DNA from: Tropheryma whipplei str. Twist
GTDB taxonomy: Bacteria; Actinomycetota; Actinomycetes; Actinomycetales; Microbacteriaceae
Assembly: GCF_000007485.1 (NCBI RefSeq)
Contig: NC_004572.3
Coordinates: forward strand, 863,304-927,303
Reading direction: 5' to 3'
Length of the DNA: 64,000 nucleotides
Positions 7,023 through 16,000 of the stretch are shown piece after piece. Numbering within the stretch: position 1 is the first letter of the stretch; every line of letters begins with the position of its first letter. The notes beneath the pieces are model-generated. The model saw nothing but the letters and a program-made list of their open reading frames with translations. It was not told the origin of the DNA and searched no databases. The position numbers and the translations under genes were made by a program.

Positions 7023-9308
7023 AGCAGCCTTGAGACTCTCCTTGAACTTACGTATCATATCTTCCAGAGACTCTGTTGCATAGGAGTTAACAGGAGCTGG
7101 ATGGGTAACCCAGGTAGGTGTCCAGTCACCCGGTGACCATTTCTTGGTTGGACTACATGGAGCAGCAGCTTCCCTCTTAGGACGCTTATTCTTACCTGTA
7201 ACATGCAGGTTATATACAGCACCAGCAACGGGGAACTGATACTGACCCTGGGCAACATAGGGATACACAGAACCAACCAGCGCACCATTGGTAGGATTCA
7301 TGAATAAATAGGCAGGCACTCGATTAGTTCCAGGCTTTGTTGCATAAGACACATATGTTGGAAATGAATAGGTTCCGGTAGGAAGAGGACTAAGACTTAC
7401 AGTTTGACCACGCGATACTGTCCTATTTATGGTATATGGGGTGTAAAACACACCAACCAGTTCACCTGTTGGTCCGTCATAAGTGGCATACAGATCAGCT
7501 GTTGTAAATGGCACATGCCAGGTTGGGTCATAGGCAGGAGCGGCCCATGCAGCTGCGATAGTTCCCTTACTGATTTCAGAGGAAGCAGTAAGGTATGCAG
7601 TCATGAGCGGAACAACTGTCGATAATCCTCCAGAGGAGAGATGCACAAATACATTCGTCTGAATACCATTGGTAAGAGGCACTGTAACAGTTATATCCCC
7701 AGAGTTAGAGGCATAGAAGGTTGTATCGGTCGTAAAGGATGCCGATAGAGATGAATATGCATTCAGAAGATCACGAAATGTTGCTGAGGACCCGTCAAAT
7801 ATGGCATACATACCACCTGTTGTAAATGGCACATGCCAGGTTGGGTCATAGGCAGGAAGGACCCAGGCAATCCGTATGGTTCCCTTGCTTGGGGTTGTTG
7901 TAAAGAATGCACCGATGGTGGGGAAGGTATAGGTGAATGTGCCAGATACAAGATATACAAATACATCCGTCTGAATACCATTGGTAAGAGGCACATTAAG
8001 GTCAATGGAAGACAAAGGTGCTGTTATCCAAACCGTAGTGGAGAACCCAACTGTCTTGGATGATGTTGGGAAGTATGCACCACCACGCAGGAGAGGTTTT
8101 GTGTCAAAGGTTTTTCCTGTTATAGCACTAAAGGATTTCTTTGTTGGACTCTCTAACTGTGACTTAAACTTACGTATCATATCTTCCAGAGACTCTGTTG
8201 CGTAGGAGTCAACAGGAGTTGGATGGGTAACCCAGGTAGGTGTCCAGTCACCCGGTGACCATTTCTTGGTTGGACCACATGGAGAGGGAGGAATGGGTGC
8301 TGTGGTGTCAGGAGGAACAGACCAGGTGTATGAGGATGATATATAAGAGGAAGCCTTCCAGCTTGGATTTGTCACACGAATGGCCATATCCTCTAGAGAT
8401 TCTGTTGCATAGGTAGGGGAATAGGTCTGAGCAGCACAGACACCAGTATTAGTCACAGGTGTCACATCTCTCTTGCGGGGCTTCTTAGGAGGATCAAGAT
8501 GAATTTGTCTATATTGTGTATCTATTGCATAGGTGATATGGGTGGTTGTGTCTCTGTTTATGGCTATGGCTGTTATGGGAGATGTTGGTAGGGATGAGAG
8601 ATGTATCTGTCCGGTGTATCTATCTATGGTTATGTCTTTGTTTGGGTGTGTTAGAGAGAAGGTGTATCTGGAGTTTCTGAGTGATGGTATGTCTGAGAGA
8701 TATGTGTTATCTATCTGTTTGTGTATGGGAACAGTTATCTTTGGTTTCTCTGTTACATGTATGTCAAAGAAGAAGATGTTACGGGTTGTTAGGAGAGCTA
8801 TGAGATTGGTTGTTGTCTTTGTTATGGAGATTACTTTCTCATCTCCGTATGGGGTTGCTATGTCTGTATGAGGGAAGGTTAGGAAAGATGATGGATCTGC
8901 TTTCTTATCTGTGTAATAGAGAGATATATGTGTGTTGGTTATATATGGGACATATAGGTATGAGGATGTATCTGTGTATGGGACATATATATGTGTCTGT
9001 GGTTGGGGTAAGAGAGATGGGGTGCAGGACAGGGTTTGTTTTGTACTGCTTGTAACAGGATCTATTAGGAGAGATACATTTGTGTTAGTTGTTACACATA
9101 CTTCTTGTGTATTTGTATTACTTACTCTTGTGTATTTGGTATTAGATGAAACAGATGTAGATGAAACAGATGATAGGAGGGATAGAGCAGGAGGTGTCTG
9201 TCTGGCAAAGGCTGTTTCATATTGTAGGGATGATAGGAGGAGAAGAAGGGCCACGCGGGCCAAAACGCGACAAGGTGTCACCGAGCCTAGTATCTTTCCA
9301 TTCATCAA
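7017..9308 (-). CDS. WiSP-family repetitive surface protein (763 aa)
   Basis: An N-terminal signal peptide (hydrophobic RVALLLLLSS followed by AFA) predicts export. The next 220 residues are rich in Thr, Ser and Tyr and poor in Gly and Ala; their coding strand is strikingly C/A-rich and G-poor. After a basic motif (KKPRKRD) come repeated modules: a segment beginning KKWSPGDWTPTWVTHP occurs twice (DNA copies at 7045-7162 and 8167-8284), and modules containing YDPTWHVPFTT are about 106 residues apart. A second basic motif (KRPKREAAAP) lies near the C-terminus. No anchor helix or LPXTG motif is visible. It resembles the WiSP cell-surface proteins of T. whipplei; function is presumably host interaction and antigen display. 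Confidence 0.82.
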   Translation of the reverse strand: MMNGKILGSVTPCRVLARVALLLLLSSLQYETAFARQTPPALSLLSSVSSTSVSSNTKYTRVSNTNTQEVCVTTNTNVSLLIDPVTSSTKQTLSCTPSLLPQPQTHIYVPYTDTSSYLYVPYITNTHISLYYTDKKADPSSFLTFPHTDIATPYGDEKVISITKTTTNLIALLTTRNIFFFDIHVTEKPKITVPIHKQIDNTYLSDIPSLRNSRYTFSLTHPNKDITIDRYTGQIHLSSLPTSPITAIAINRDTTTHITYAIDTQYRQIHLDPPKKPRKRDVTPVTNTGVCAAQTYSPTYATESLEDMAIRVTNPSWKASSYISSSYTWSVPPDTTAPIPPSPCGPTKKWSPGDWTPTWVTHPTPVDSYATESLEDMIRKFKSQLESPTKKSFSAITGKTFDTKPLLRGGAYFPTSSKTVGFSTTVWITAPLSSIDLNVPLTNGIQTDVFVYLVSGTFTYTFPTIGAFFTTTPSKGTIRIAWVLPAYDPTWHVPFTTGGMYAIFDGSSATFRDLLNAYSSLSASFTTDTTFYASNSGDITVTVPLTNGIQTNVFVHLSSGGLSTVVPLMTAYLTASSEISKGTIAAAWAAPAYDPTWHVPFTTADLYATYDGPTGELVGVFYTPYTINRTVSRGQTVSLSPLPTGTYSFPTYVSYATKPGTNRVPAYLFMNPTNGALVGSVYPYVAQGQYQFPVAGAVYNLHVTGKNKRPKREAAAPCSPTKKWSPGDWTPTWVTHPAPVNSYATESLEDMIRKFKESLKAAS
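7045..7162. repeat. 118-bp direct repeat, copy 1 (C-terminus of 763-aa WiSP)
   Basis: This copy matches 8167-8284 in the same orientation with only a few differences. It encodes the module with PTKKWSPGDWTPTW and ATESLEDMIRKFK at the C-terminal end of the protein. Such near-identical DNA within one gene can recombine in frame and delete or add the 374 codons between the copies. Confidence 0.85.
7499..7539. repeat. 41-bp direct repeat within WiSP gene, copy 1
   Basis: Identical to 7817-7857, 318 bases away (106 codons). It encodes the YDPTWHVPFTT part of a repeated module. Neighbouring sequence is also similar between the modules but less well conserved. Confidence 0.8.
7817..7857. repeat. 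41-bp direct repeat within WiSP gene, copy 2
   Basis: Second copy of the 41-base word at 7499-7539. The in-frame 318-base spacing marks the module length. Confidence 0.8.
8167..8284. repeat. 118-bp direct repeat, copy 2 (middle of 763-aa WiSP)
   Basis: Second copy of the repeat at 7045-7162. The spacing is 1122 bases, a multiple of three, so recombination between copies would keep the reading frame. Confidence 0.85.
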
Positions 9309-9402
9309 TTTAACTAATCACCCCATTCCCTCTTAAATAACCGGTGACAAGCATAGCAAACCTCATTGCATGACGCAATCCATAAATACTAGAACACCAG
9401 TG

Positions 9403-9717
9403 TTACCCGTGTCTTGTCCTCAACAGAGTTCTATTGCTCACAATCATTGACATGATACTCGTTACAGTGTATGTGAGAACGAACACTGATCCCATAACCA
9501 AGACAATCACCGATCCCGGTGGTAAGTCAAATGTGTAGCTTATGTAAACACCAGCTACAGAAGTTGTAACAGCCATGACGGGAGATATGATAAACATTCT
9601 TGATATTTTTCTGCTAAGCAGACTTGCCGAGACGCCCGGTATGACCAACATAGCAACAACAAGAACCACACCGACTTGCTGCTGGATAGGCATAGCTTTT
9701 CCAGTCATAACATGCAT
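9403..9717 (-). pseudogene. C-terminal remnant of an ABC-3 family metal permease
   Basis: The 104 residues contain QQQVGVVLVVAMLVIPGVSA followed by three hydrophobic segments. This matches the C-terminal third of ZnuB/MntB-type (ABC-3) manganese or zinc permeases, which are normally about 270-290 residues. The N-terminal two thirds, the ATPase and the binding protein are not in the window. The fragment lies beside WiSP fragments, so it was probably cut off by a rearrangement in this island; the rest may sit elsewhere on the chromosome. Confidence 0.7.
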
Positions 9718-9795
9718 CTAAAACTTCATACTGCAGAGTAAAAAGCACTGGGAGTAAAAAGCACTGTAGGCATTAACAAGTGTTGTTACTGCGGT

Positions 9796-9825
9796 GGGAC
9801 GGTGCCGGGTGGGACGGTGCCGGGT
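9796..9825. repeat. 15-bp tandem duplication
   Basis: Two exact copies of a 15-base G-rich unit (gggacggtgccgggt) lie head to tail at the 3' end of the WiSP fragment. The length change per unit is five codons. Confidence 0.9.
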
Positions 9826-10167
9826 GGGAAGCGGTGGCAAATGTGACCTGCAAGGGTGACTGGCAAAGCTGATAAGGGTGGCAGCAATAAACTGCAACAG
9901 CACCAAGGAGACCTTGGCTTGTTGTGTTGTGGACTGGAGTGCAAGTGTGAGAGAACCAAGTGTATATGGCTTGATTCTAGGAAGCTGAGTTTGGCTGGTA
10001 GGTAGGTGAAGAAGTTCTTTAGAGAGGTTAGAACAGATTTTTGAAAGTTATTTACAGCACCGGTTACAGTTTTTATCTGCTCATTAACAGACTTGAGAGG
10101 GTGGTCTGGTTCTGGTGATTTTGGCGTATCTCGTTTGACGCGCGTTTTGCCGCTGGTGTTACCGGTT

Positions 10168-10317
10168 GCATTGGTGGTTGAAGAAGGGGCTTCAGAGCGA
10201 CTACCGAATAATTTTCTGAATGGCCATGTTATGCCATGCCATATCCATTTAAATGGCGCAGCTATACCACTACCTACTTTTGACCAGAATCCCCCTCCTT
10301 TACTCTCTGTAGGTGTT
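10168..10317. repeat. 150-bp perfect direct repeat, copy 1 (WiSP C-terminal cassette)
   Basis: Base-for-base identical to 13116-13265 by eye. On the minus strand it encodes 50 residues including SKGGGFWSKVG and WPFRKLFGSRSE. The two copies bracket metG. Sequence diverges abruptly at both ends, as expected for a recombination footprint. Confidence 0.93.
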
Positions 10318-10442
10318 GAAAGACACCTCTCTAACATTGATTGCCATTCTGGCAATACGCCAAAGCCGTGATGGCATATCTTTGCCTGTTGCAATATGAG
10401 CTGGACTGCAGATTCTCTGTCTTGCGTCTGAACCAGATACAT

Positions 10443-10776
10443 GCCCTAGAGACAAGGCGTGTGCTTTGTGTATGCTACGAATGGCTATTGCAATATTTGG
10501 ACTACAAGCCATAAAAGCAGGGGTAATGCCTGGATAGTCCTTTCCCTAAACCCACTTTAAGCCCGCGAAAATAATTTCAGGAACCCGGATCTTCAATGAC
10601 TACTTCTCGCACGTCCGTCGATTGAGTGGCCTATGCCTCAACTTATTGCGTGCATTACAATGCATCCGAAAAGAAGGGGACTGACCATATCTCGCAAGAT
10701 TCGAAAGTAAATTATCCGAACTAGACCGACAGTGCTATCCTGCCTGTAGGGCTGTGCAATCCGGATATGGGGGCTT
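10443..10776. other. Intergenic region before metG, no gene seen
   Basis: No credible coding frame, tRNA or conserved RNA is visible. A minus-strand frame (10300-10512) with several His and Arg residues overlaps the WiSP fragment in another frame and could be a decayed gene. The metG promoter should lie here, and ggggg at 10767-10771 is the probable metG ribosome binding site. Confidence 0.4.
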
Positions 10777-12528
10777 ATGGGTTTTTATATTACAACCCCG
10801 GTGTTTTATGTAAATGATATCCCTCACATAGGTCATGCGTATACATTAGTCGTTTCCGACGTTTTCGCGCGATGGCAACGACAGAGCGGAAAAGACACAT
10901 TTTTTCTCTCAGGGACAGATGAGCACGGATTGAAAGTGCTGCGTGCTGCAGAAGAGAAGAACATGACCCCACAGGGATGGGCTGACCTGATGCTGAAAAC
11001 TGCCTGGAAGCCACTCCTCGACCTAATGCACATTTCAAATGATGATTTTGTTCGCACAACGGAATCAAGGCATCGGGAGCGTGTTAAATGGTTTATAAAT
11101 AGACTCAGAGAAAATCAATACATCTACAGCGGACAGTACAGCGGATACTATTGTGTCAGTTGCGAAGAATTCAAAACCGTTTCACAAAGTGCGCTGCCTA
11201 ATGATGAGTCAGTTAATGGTACGCTCGGCAAAGACCCTCGTACATGCAGCCTGCCGCAGGGTGAAGAACAAAATTATTTCTGCGAAGTGCACGGGTGCCA
11301 GCTCGAGCACTTCACCGAAAAGAACTATTTCTTTAGGTTGAGCGCATTTACAGACAGATTACTTGATCTTTATAAGAAAAATCCGGACTTTATAGAACCC
11401 AAGTCTGCATATAACGAAGTAGTACAGTTTGTAAAGAATGGAGTATCTGACCTCTCGATATCCAGGTCAAGTTTTACTTGGGGCATTGAGGTGCCCTGGG
11501 ATGAGGGGCATGTGGTCTATGTTTGGTTCGACGCATTGATTAACTATCTGACACCCGTAATGTCTGCTAAGGAAGAGCTTCCGATCGATGGTACCACCCC
11601 TGGGGGTGCAGAATTTTGCACACACTCCAATCTGAATACACTTGAATCAAGTATTCCAGGACCTGGAGGATCAGCAGAAAGCGATAGGCTATCCCATACT
11701 TTAAGTACCAGTGCCGACAATGCAGCTTTGACCTCTCCGTTCAAAAAATACTGGCCAGCTAGCCATATAATCGGTAAAGACATATTGAGATTCCATGCCG
11801 TCATATGGCCTGCTATGCTGATGGCCGCAGGACTGCCTGTGCCGGAGAAAATATTTGCTCATGGTTGGCTGTTAGTTGACGGGCAGAAGATGTCAAAGTC
11901 AAAGCTGACAGGTATTAAGCCGCAAGATTTAACAGATATTTTTGGCGTTGACGCAGTGAGATACTATTTTTTGAGACAGCCTGTTTTTGGGCAGGATTAT
12001 TCATTCAGCATTGAGAGTATTGCAGCCTGCTACAACTCGGAGCTAGCAGATGGCTACGGGAATCTTGCCTGTCGACTAAGTTCCATGTACACCACATATC
12101 TGAATGGGCGCGTTATCGTGCCAAAGATTTATTCTGAAGAAGACGAATCTTTGCTGCAGGCTTGTAAAGATGTGTCAGATAGGGCCTGTAAAGCAATAGA
12201 TGAACTCATTCCACACATCGCTATGGCTGAAATCTGGTCTCTTGCAGTCCGTGCAAATACATATACAACCAGGCAACAACCCTGGAGTTTACACAAAAAG
12301 CAGGATGATGAGCGCCTAGCTTGCGTTCTTTACACAGCCCTCCGGGCTCTTTCAACTATCACAATTTTACTCTCCCCCATCATGCCTCGGATAACGAACA
12401 AGCTATGGAGTGCATTTGGAGCAGATGGCGGTGTTAGTCAGCAAAATATACGCTCCGCCTGGGGCGGGAAATTGTCAGACAAGGTAAGTCTGATACCTCC
12501 TATGTTTCCAAAAATCACCATCTCATAG
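10777..12528 (+). CDS. metG: Methionyl-tRNA synthetase
   Basis: Class I synthetase of 583 residues. The HIGH signature is H17-H20 (DIPHIGHAYT) and KMSKS begins at K371 (GQKMSKSKLTG). The connective peptide has CVSCEEF plus later cysteines, a possibly reduced zinc knuckle. Compared with the usual enzyme there is an extra, low-complexity Ser/Thr/Gly-rich insertion at about residues 266-321, between LINYLTPV and KYWPASHIIGKD. There is no C-terminal tRNA-binding domain. The gene is an essential housekeeping gene stranded in the WiSP island; its 3' end lies only 22 bases before a partial WiSP cassette. Confidence 0.95.
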   Translation: MGFYITTPVFYVNDIPHIGHAYTLVVSDVFARWQRQSGKDTFFLSGTDEHGLKVLRAAEEKNMTPQGWADLMLKTAWKPLLDLMHISNDDFVRTTESRHRERVKWFINRLRENQYIYSGQYSGYYCVSCEEFKTVSQSALPNDESVNGTLGKDPRTCSLPQGEEQNYFCEVHGCQLEHFTEKNYFFRLSAFTDRLLDLYKKNPDFIEPKSAYNEVVQFVKNGVSDLSISRSSFTWGIEVPWDEGHVVYVWFDALINYLTPVMSAKEELPIDGTTPGGAEFCTHSNLNTLESSIPGPGGSAESDRLSHTLSTSADNAALTSPFKKYWPASHIIGKDILRFHAVIWPAMLMAAGLPVPEKIFAHGWLLVDGQKMSKSKLTGIKPQDLTDIFGVDAVRYYFLRQPVFGQDYSFSIESIAACYNSELADGYGNLACRLSSMYTTYLNGRVIVPKIYSEEDESLLQACKDVSDRACKAIDELIPHIAMAEIWSLAVRANTYTTRQQPWSLHKKQDDERLACVLYTALRALSTITILLSPIMPRITNKLWSAFGADGGVSQQNIRSAWGGKLSDKVSLIPPMFPKITIS

Positions 12529-12550
12529 ACGTTCATATACGTATTCGTAT

Positions 12551-13015
12551 AACAGACACTAATACATATACATGGTCTCTCTATGACTCTGGTAGCACTG
12601 AGGGCACAGGTATCATTCCTGCAGATAGTACTCTGCCCAGGGGTCTTAGTCTGGATAAAAGCACAGGTAAGATAACAGGAACTATAGATTCTTCTGTTGA
12701 GTATGGAACATACACCTTTAGGCTAAGGGCAACCAATGCAACAGGTGGCTATGGTGTAGCAGATATATCACTGATATATGTAACAAAGCCACACACCACA
12801 CCAATCAGTCCTGTTACTAATCCTGTATATGCAGCACCTGGTGGGCGTGTCAGCATACCTCAGTTGGATGGAAAGGGTGGATTCAAATACACTCTCGTAG
12901 ATGCCCGTAACCAGGCAGAGACAGTAAAGAAGAGTGACGGACCTGTTCAGTTTGGGTTACCAACAGGCCTAAGCCTGAATCCTGAAACAGGATATGTGAG
13001 TGGCACTGTCGGAAA
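12551..13015. repeat. 465-bp inverted repeat, plus-strand copy (silent WiSP cassette)
   Basis: This segment is the reverse complement of 16104-16568 inside the large WiSP gene; the encoded residues are the same in the two copies as far as I compared them. Read on the plus strand it encodes one and a half He_PIG-like modules (STLPRGLSLDKSTGKITG and later GLPTGLSLNPETGYVSG). It has no start codon, signal peptide or ribosome binding site of its own. Identity ends abruptly at 12551 (22 bases after metG) and at 13015 (25 bases before the stop of the large WiSP). It could serve in inversion or gene conversion. Confidence 0.92.
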
Positions 13016-13039
13016 GAGTAAATCAGCCCACGAGCCAGC

Positions 13040-16000
13040 CTACACAAAGAGGAGGAACCTCAAGAATTCACTAACGGCAACCCCAAGAAAGGAAGGGAGC
13101 TGGGGTTCAGCAGGAGCATTGGTGGTTGAAGAAGGGGCTTCAGAGCGACTACCGAATAATTTTCTGAATGGCCATGTTATGCCATGCCATATCCATTTAA
13201 ATGGCGCAGCTATACCACTACCTACTTTTGACCAGAATCCCCCTCCTTTACTCTCTGTAGGTGTTTTTTCTTCTTTAGGTTTTTCTGTGGGTTTGGCAGA
13301 TTGGGTGTGTGATGGTGGTGGTGTTGTGTCTTTTAGGGTTAGTCGGTAGAGCTGTTGTCCATAGGTGCTCTCTACTAGGAATGTGTAGACACCTGGAGAG
13401 GAGCCATAGACCGAACCTGTTAGTGATCCATCTGCACGTCCCAGGAGTAGGCCGAGTGGGACTCTGTTGGGTCCTGGTGTTGCACTATAGGTAGCTGTTG
13501 ATGACAGGCTGTAGGTTCCCTCTTGTGTTGGTGGAAAGAAGATTACGGGGGAGGTTGACTGGTATATACCAGCTATCTTTACCAGATTCACTGTGGCATC
13601 TATTCCAGGGGCACCTATTGTTATTGTGTATAGCCTTGATCCCAGGTATTTGCCTGACTGAGTTGAGATATCAACTGTAAATGTGTAGACACCATTTTGT
13701 ATGCCAGTCTTGAAGAATCCAGCCACACGTCCTGTTGGTCCTGCTATACCTAGGCCTGCGGGGACTCTGTTGGGTCCTGGTGTTGTTGATGATGATGTTC
13801 CACGGGCAAAGGCAAAGGTTAGAGTTTCCTTTAGGGATTCTTCTGGGGTTTTGTCAAACAGGGCATTGACGTCATTTACATCTGCCGATAGTGGGGAAAC
13901 AGATGAGACTGTTAGGGTTGCGGTAGATGGTGCAGAGGTGTATAGGGGTTGACCGTAATACCTGGTTGTGTATGGCAGGCTGTAGATGCCTGGGGGTTGT
14001 GTTATTGCCTTTGAGGTAACAGACCCATCTGCACCAACGACTATGCCATACTCCTTCGGCAGGCCACTTAGTGTGATTCCTGAAGGAATAGCTATTTCAT
14101 CTGTTATCTGATCACCCTGTAGGGCAGAGAGGGTAACAGGTGGTAGGACAGCAAGGGTGTATAGATAGGAGGACCTTCTACCACGTGGGCCAAAGGAAAG
14201 AGTGAATGTATAGATCCCGGGTTGAACACCTGAGAGTGGGTTCAGGGTCTTTAGGGAACCTGTTGATGGATCCAGGAAGACACCACGTGGGACTCTGTTG
14301 GGTCCTGGTGTTGTTGACCAGGCAGCATTCACAAAGGAAAAGTCTGATCCTCCATCATCCTGACCTGATGGGAGGCTGACCTGTGTTCCTAGCGTAACAG
14401 CAGCAGAGAAGGGTTTTGTTCCAAATACATCTGTTACAGAGACAGAGTACATAACAGTTGTGATACGTGATCCTCTTGCTGAGAAGACATCAACACCAAA
14501 GGTGTATAGACCAGCTGCTACTGTTCTGCCTACTGTGCCAGTTATGTTACCAGTTGTCCTGTCAAGGGTAATTCCGCGTGGGATTCTTCCCTGTCCGGCT
14601 ACTACAGAGGAATAGGAAGAAGATGATAATGCATAGGTGTATCCGGTTGTATTTGTATCTTTATTTACAGGAACGGGGCGCCCGGCTACTACAGAGTAGT
14701 TTCTGCTCTCAATAGCTGAGACAAGGAGAGTAACCTGCAAGGTGACAGGTGAGGTGCCTTGGGAGCCTGTTGCTGTAATGCCAAAGGTGTATCTCCCCGC
14801 CTCTACATCTGTGCCAAGGGTGCCTTGGACAAGACCTGTATCAGGGTTTATACCTAGGCCTGCGGGGACTCTGTTGGGTCCTGGTGTTATGGATGATGAT
14901 GTTCCATTGGCAAAGGCAAAGGTTTGACCTCCTGCTATATGTGGGAAGAACGAGACAGATGCACCCTGCTTTGTCACAACAAGCTGTGTTGGGGAAAGCA
15001 GGGTTGCCTGCCCTTCAACACGTATCTTTACCAGAACAGTTCTTCTGGCACCAACAGGTATCTGCTCTCCTGTTGCCTGGAAGACATCGATATGTGCTGC
15101 GTATTCGCCGGCTTCAACACGGGGATCAACTACGCCCTGTATTGCACCGAGGCCATCGGATGTTTTAGATGAGGATGTCAGGGATGGCTTTGTAATGGTA
15201 AGGCCAAGGGGGAGTCTCCCGTCACCCGGTTTTAGAGATGGAACAGCGCCTGAGCCTGCGGTAATCGTTAGCTTGCGTGCCTGATCAAGATCAGTTGGGA
15301 CCTTGGGAGTTATGGAGACCTGTTGTCCGGGCTTTACAAGGTGGTTTTCAGGATACTCTACTGCATCTAATTCAAAGACAGTTATCTCAACTCTTAGAGA
15401 TGAGACATATTGTTCATTGTCTAGAGCAACCCGATCGAATGAATAAAGGCCTGGCTTAACAGACTTATCAACATTACCGATAAGAGCACCTTCAGAGCTG
15501 TATAGGACAAGGCCTAGAGGAACAGTATTTTCACCCGGAGTTGTGCCCTGGACTGTATCTCTACCAAAGGTCCATGTATAGGAAGGGTATTTCCTGGAGA
15601 GATCCAGATAAACAGAGAACCTGTCCTTTAGAGGCTCTCTCCCGGTTGTATGGGGTGTGTAACCGGCAACAACAGAGTATGTTGTGGTTGGAAATGGCGG
15701 TGGGGTCTTTACCGTTAGATGATATAGGGCCTCAGTTGAGACACCATCTGTTGTGGCAAGAACTCTGAATGTATAGGAACCGGGATTAGCAGATGAGACA
15801 GAGCCTGTTAGGGTGCCTGTTGATTGATCTATAGAAAGACCCTGTGGATATCTATTGACACCCGGATCGATACTGGATGATCCTGATAGGGAGAAGGTTG
15901 TGCCAGTCCCCGCATTGAGCAGGTTAGCCGGGATGGTAACGTGATGAGACTTATACACGGGTCCATCTACTGACTCAAGAACAGGACGTGTTGTAACTGT

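Larger units (their letters stand above)
9786..10442 (-). pseudogene. Chimeric WiSP C-terminal fragment
   Basis: The open frame gives 218 residues. The first 41 residues resemble nothing I know and have no signal peptide. The next 50 (starting TPTESKGGGFWSKVG) are identical to the segment near the C-terminus of the 2147-residue WiSP and lie on the 150-bp repeat 10168-10317. Then follow KTRVKRDTPKSPEPDH and a helical stretch, and finally a low-complexity tail containing a duplicated 15-base unit (PPGTVPPGTVPP). It looks like the detached 3' end of a WiSP gene rather than a working gene, and could donate an alternative C-terminus. Confidence 0.6.

Noticed and set aside
12864..13349. Plus-strand coding gene of 161 codons
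   Set aside because: It begins inside the silent WiSP cassette, then runs through DNA antisense to the large WiSP gene; no ribosome binding site or start context. It is only informative as the product expected after inversion.
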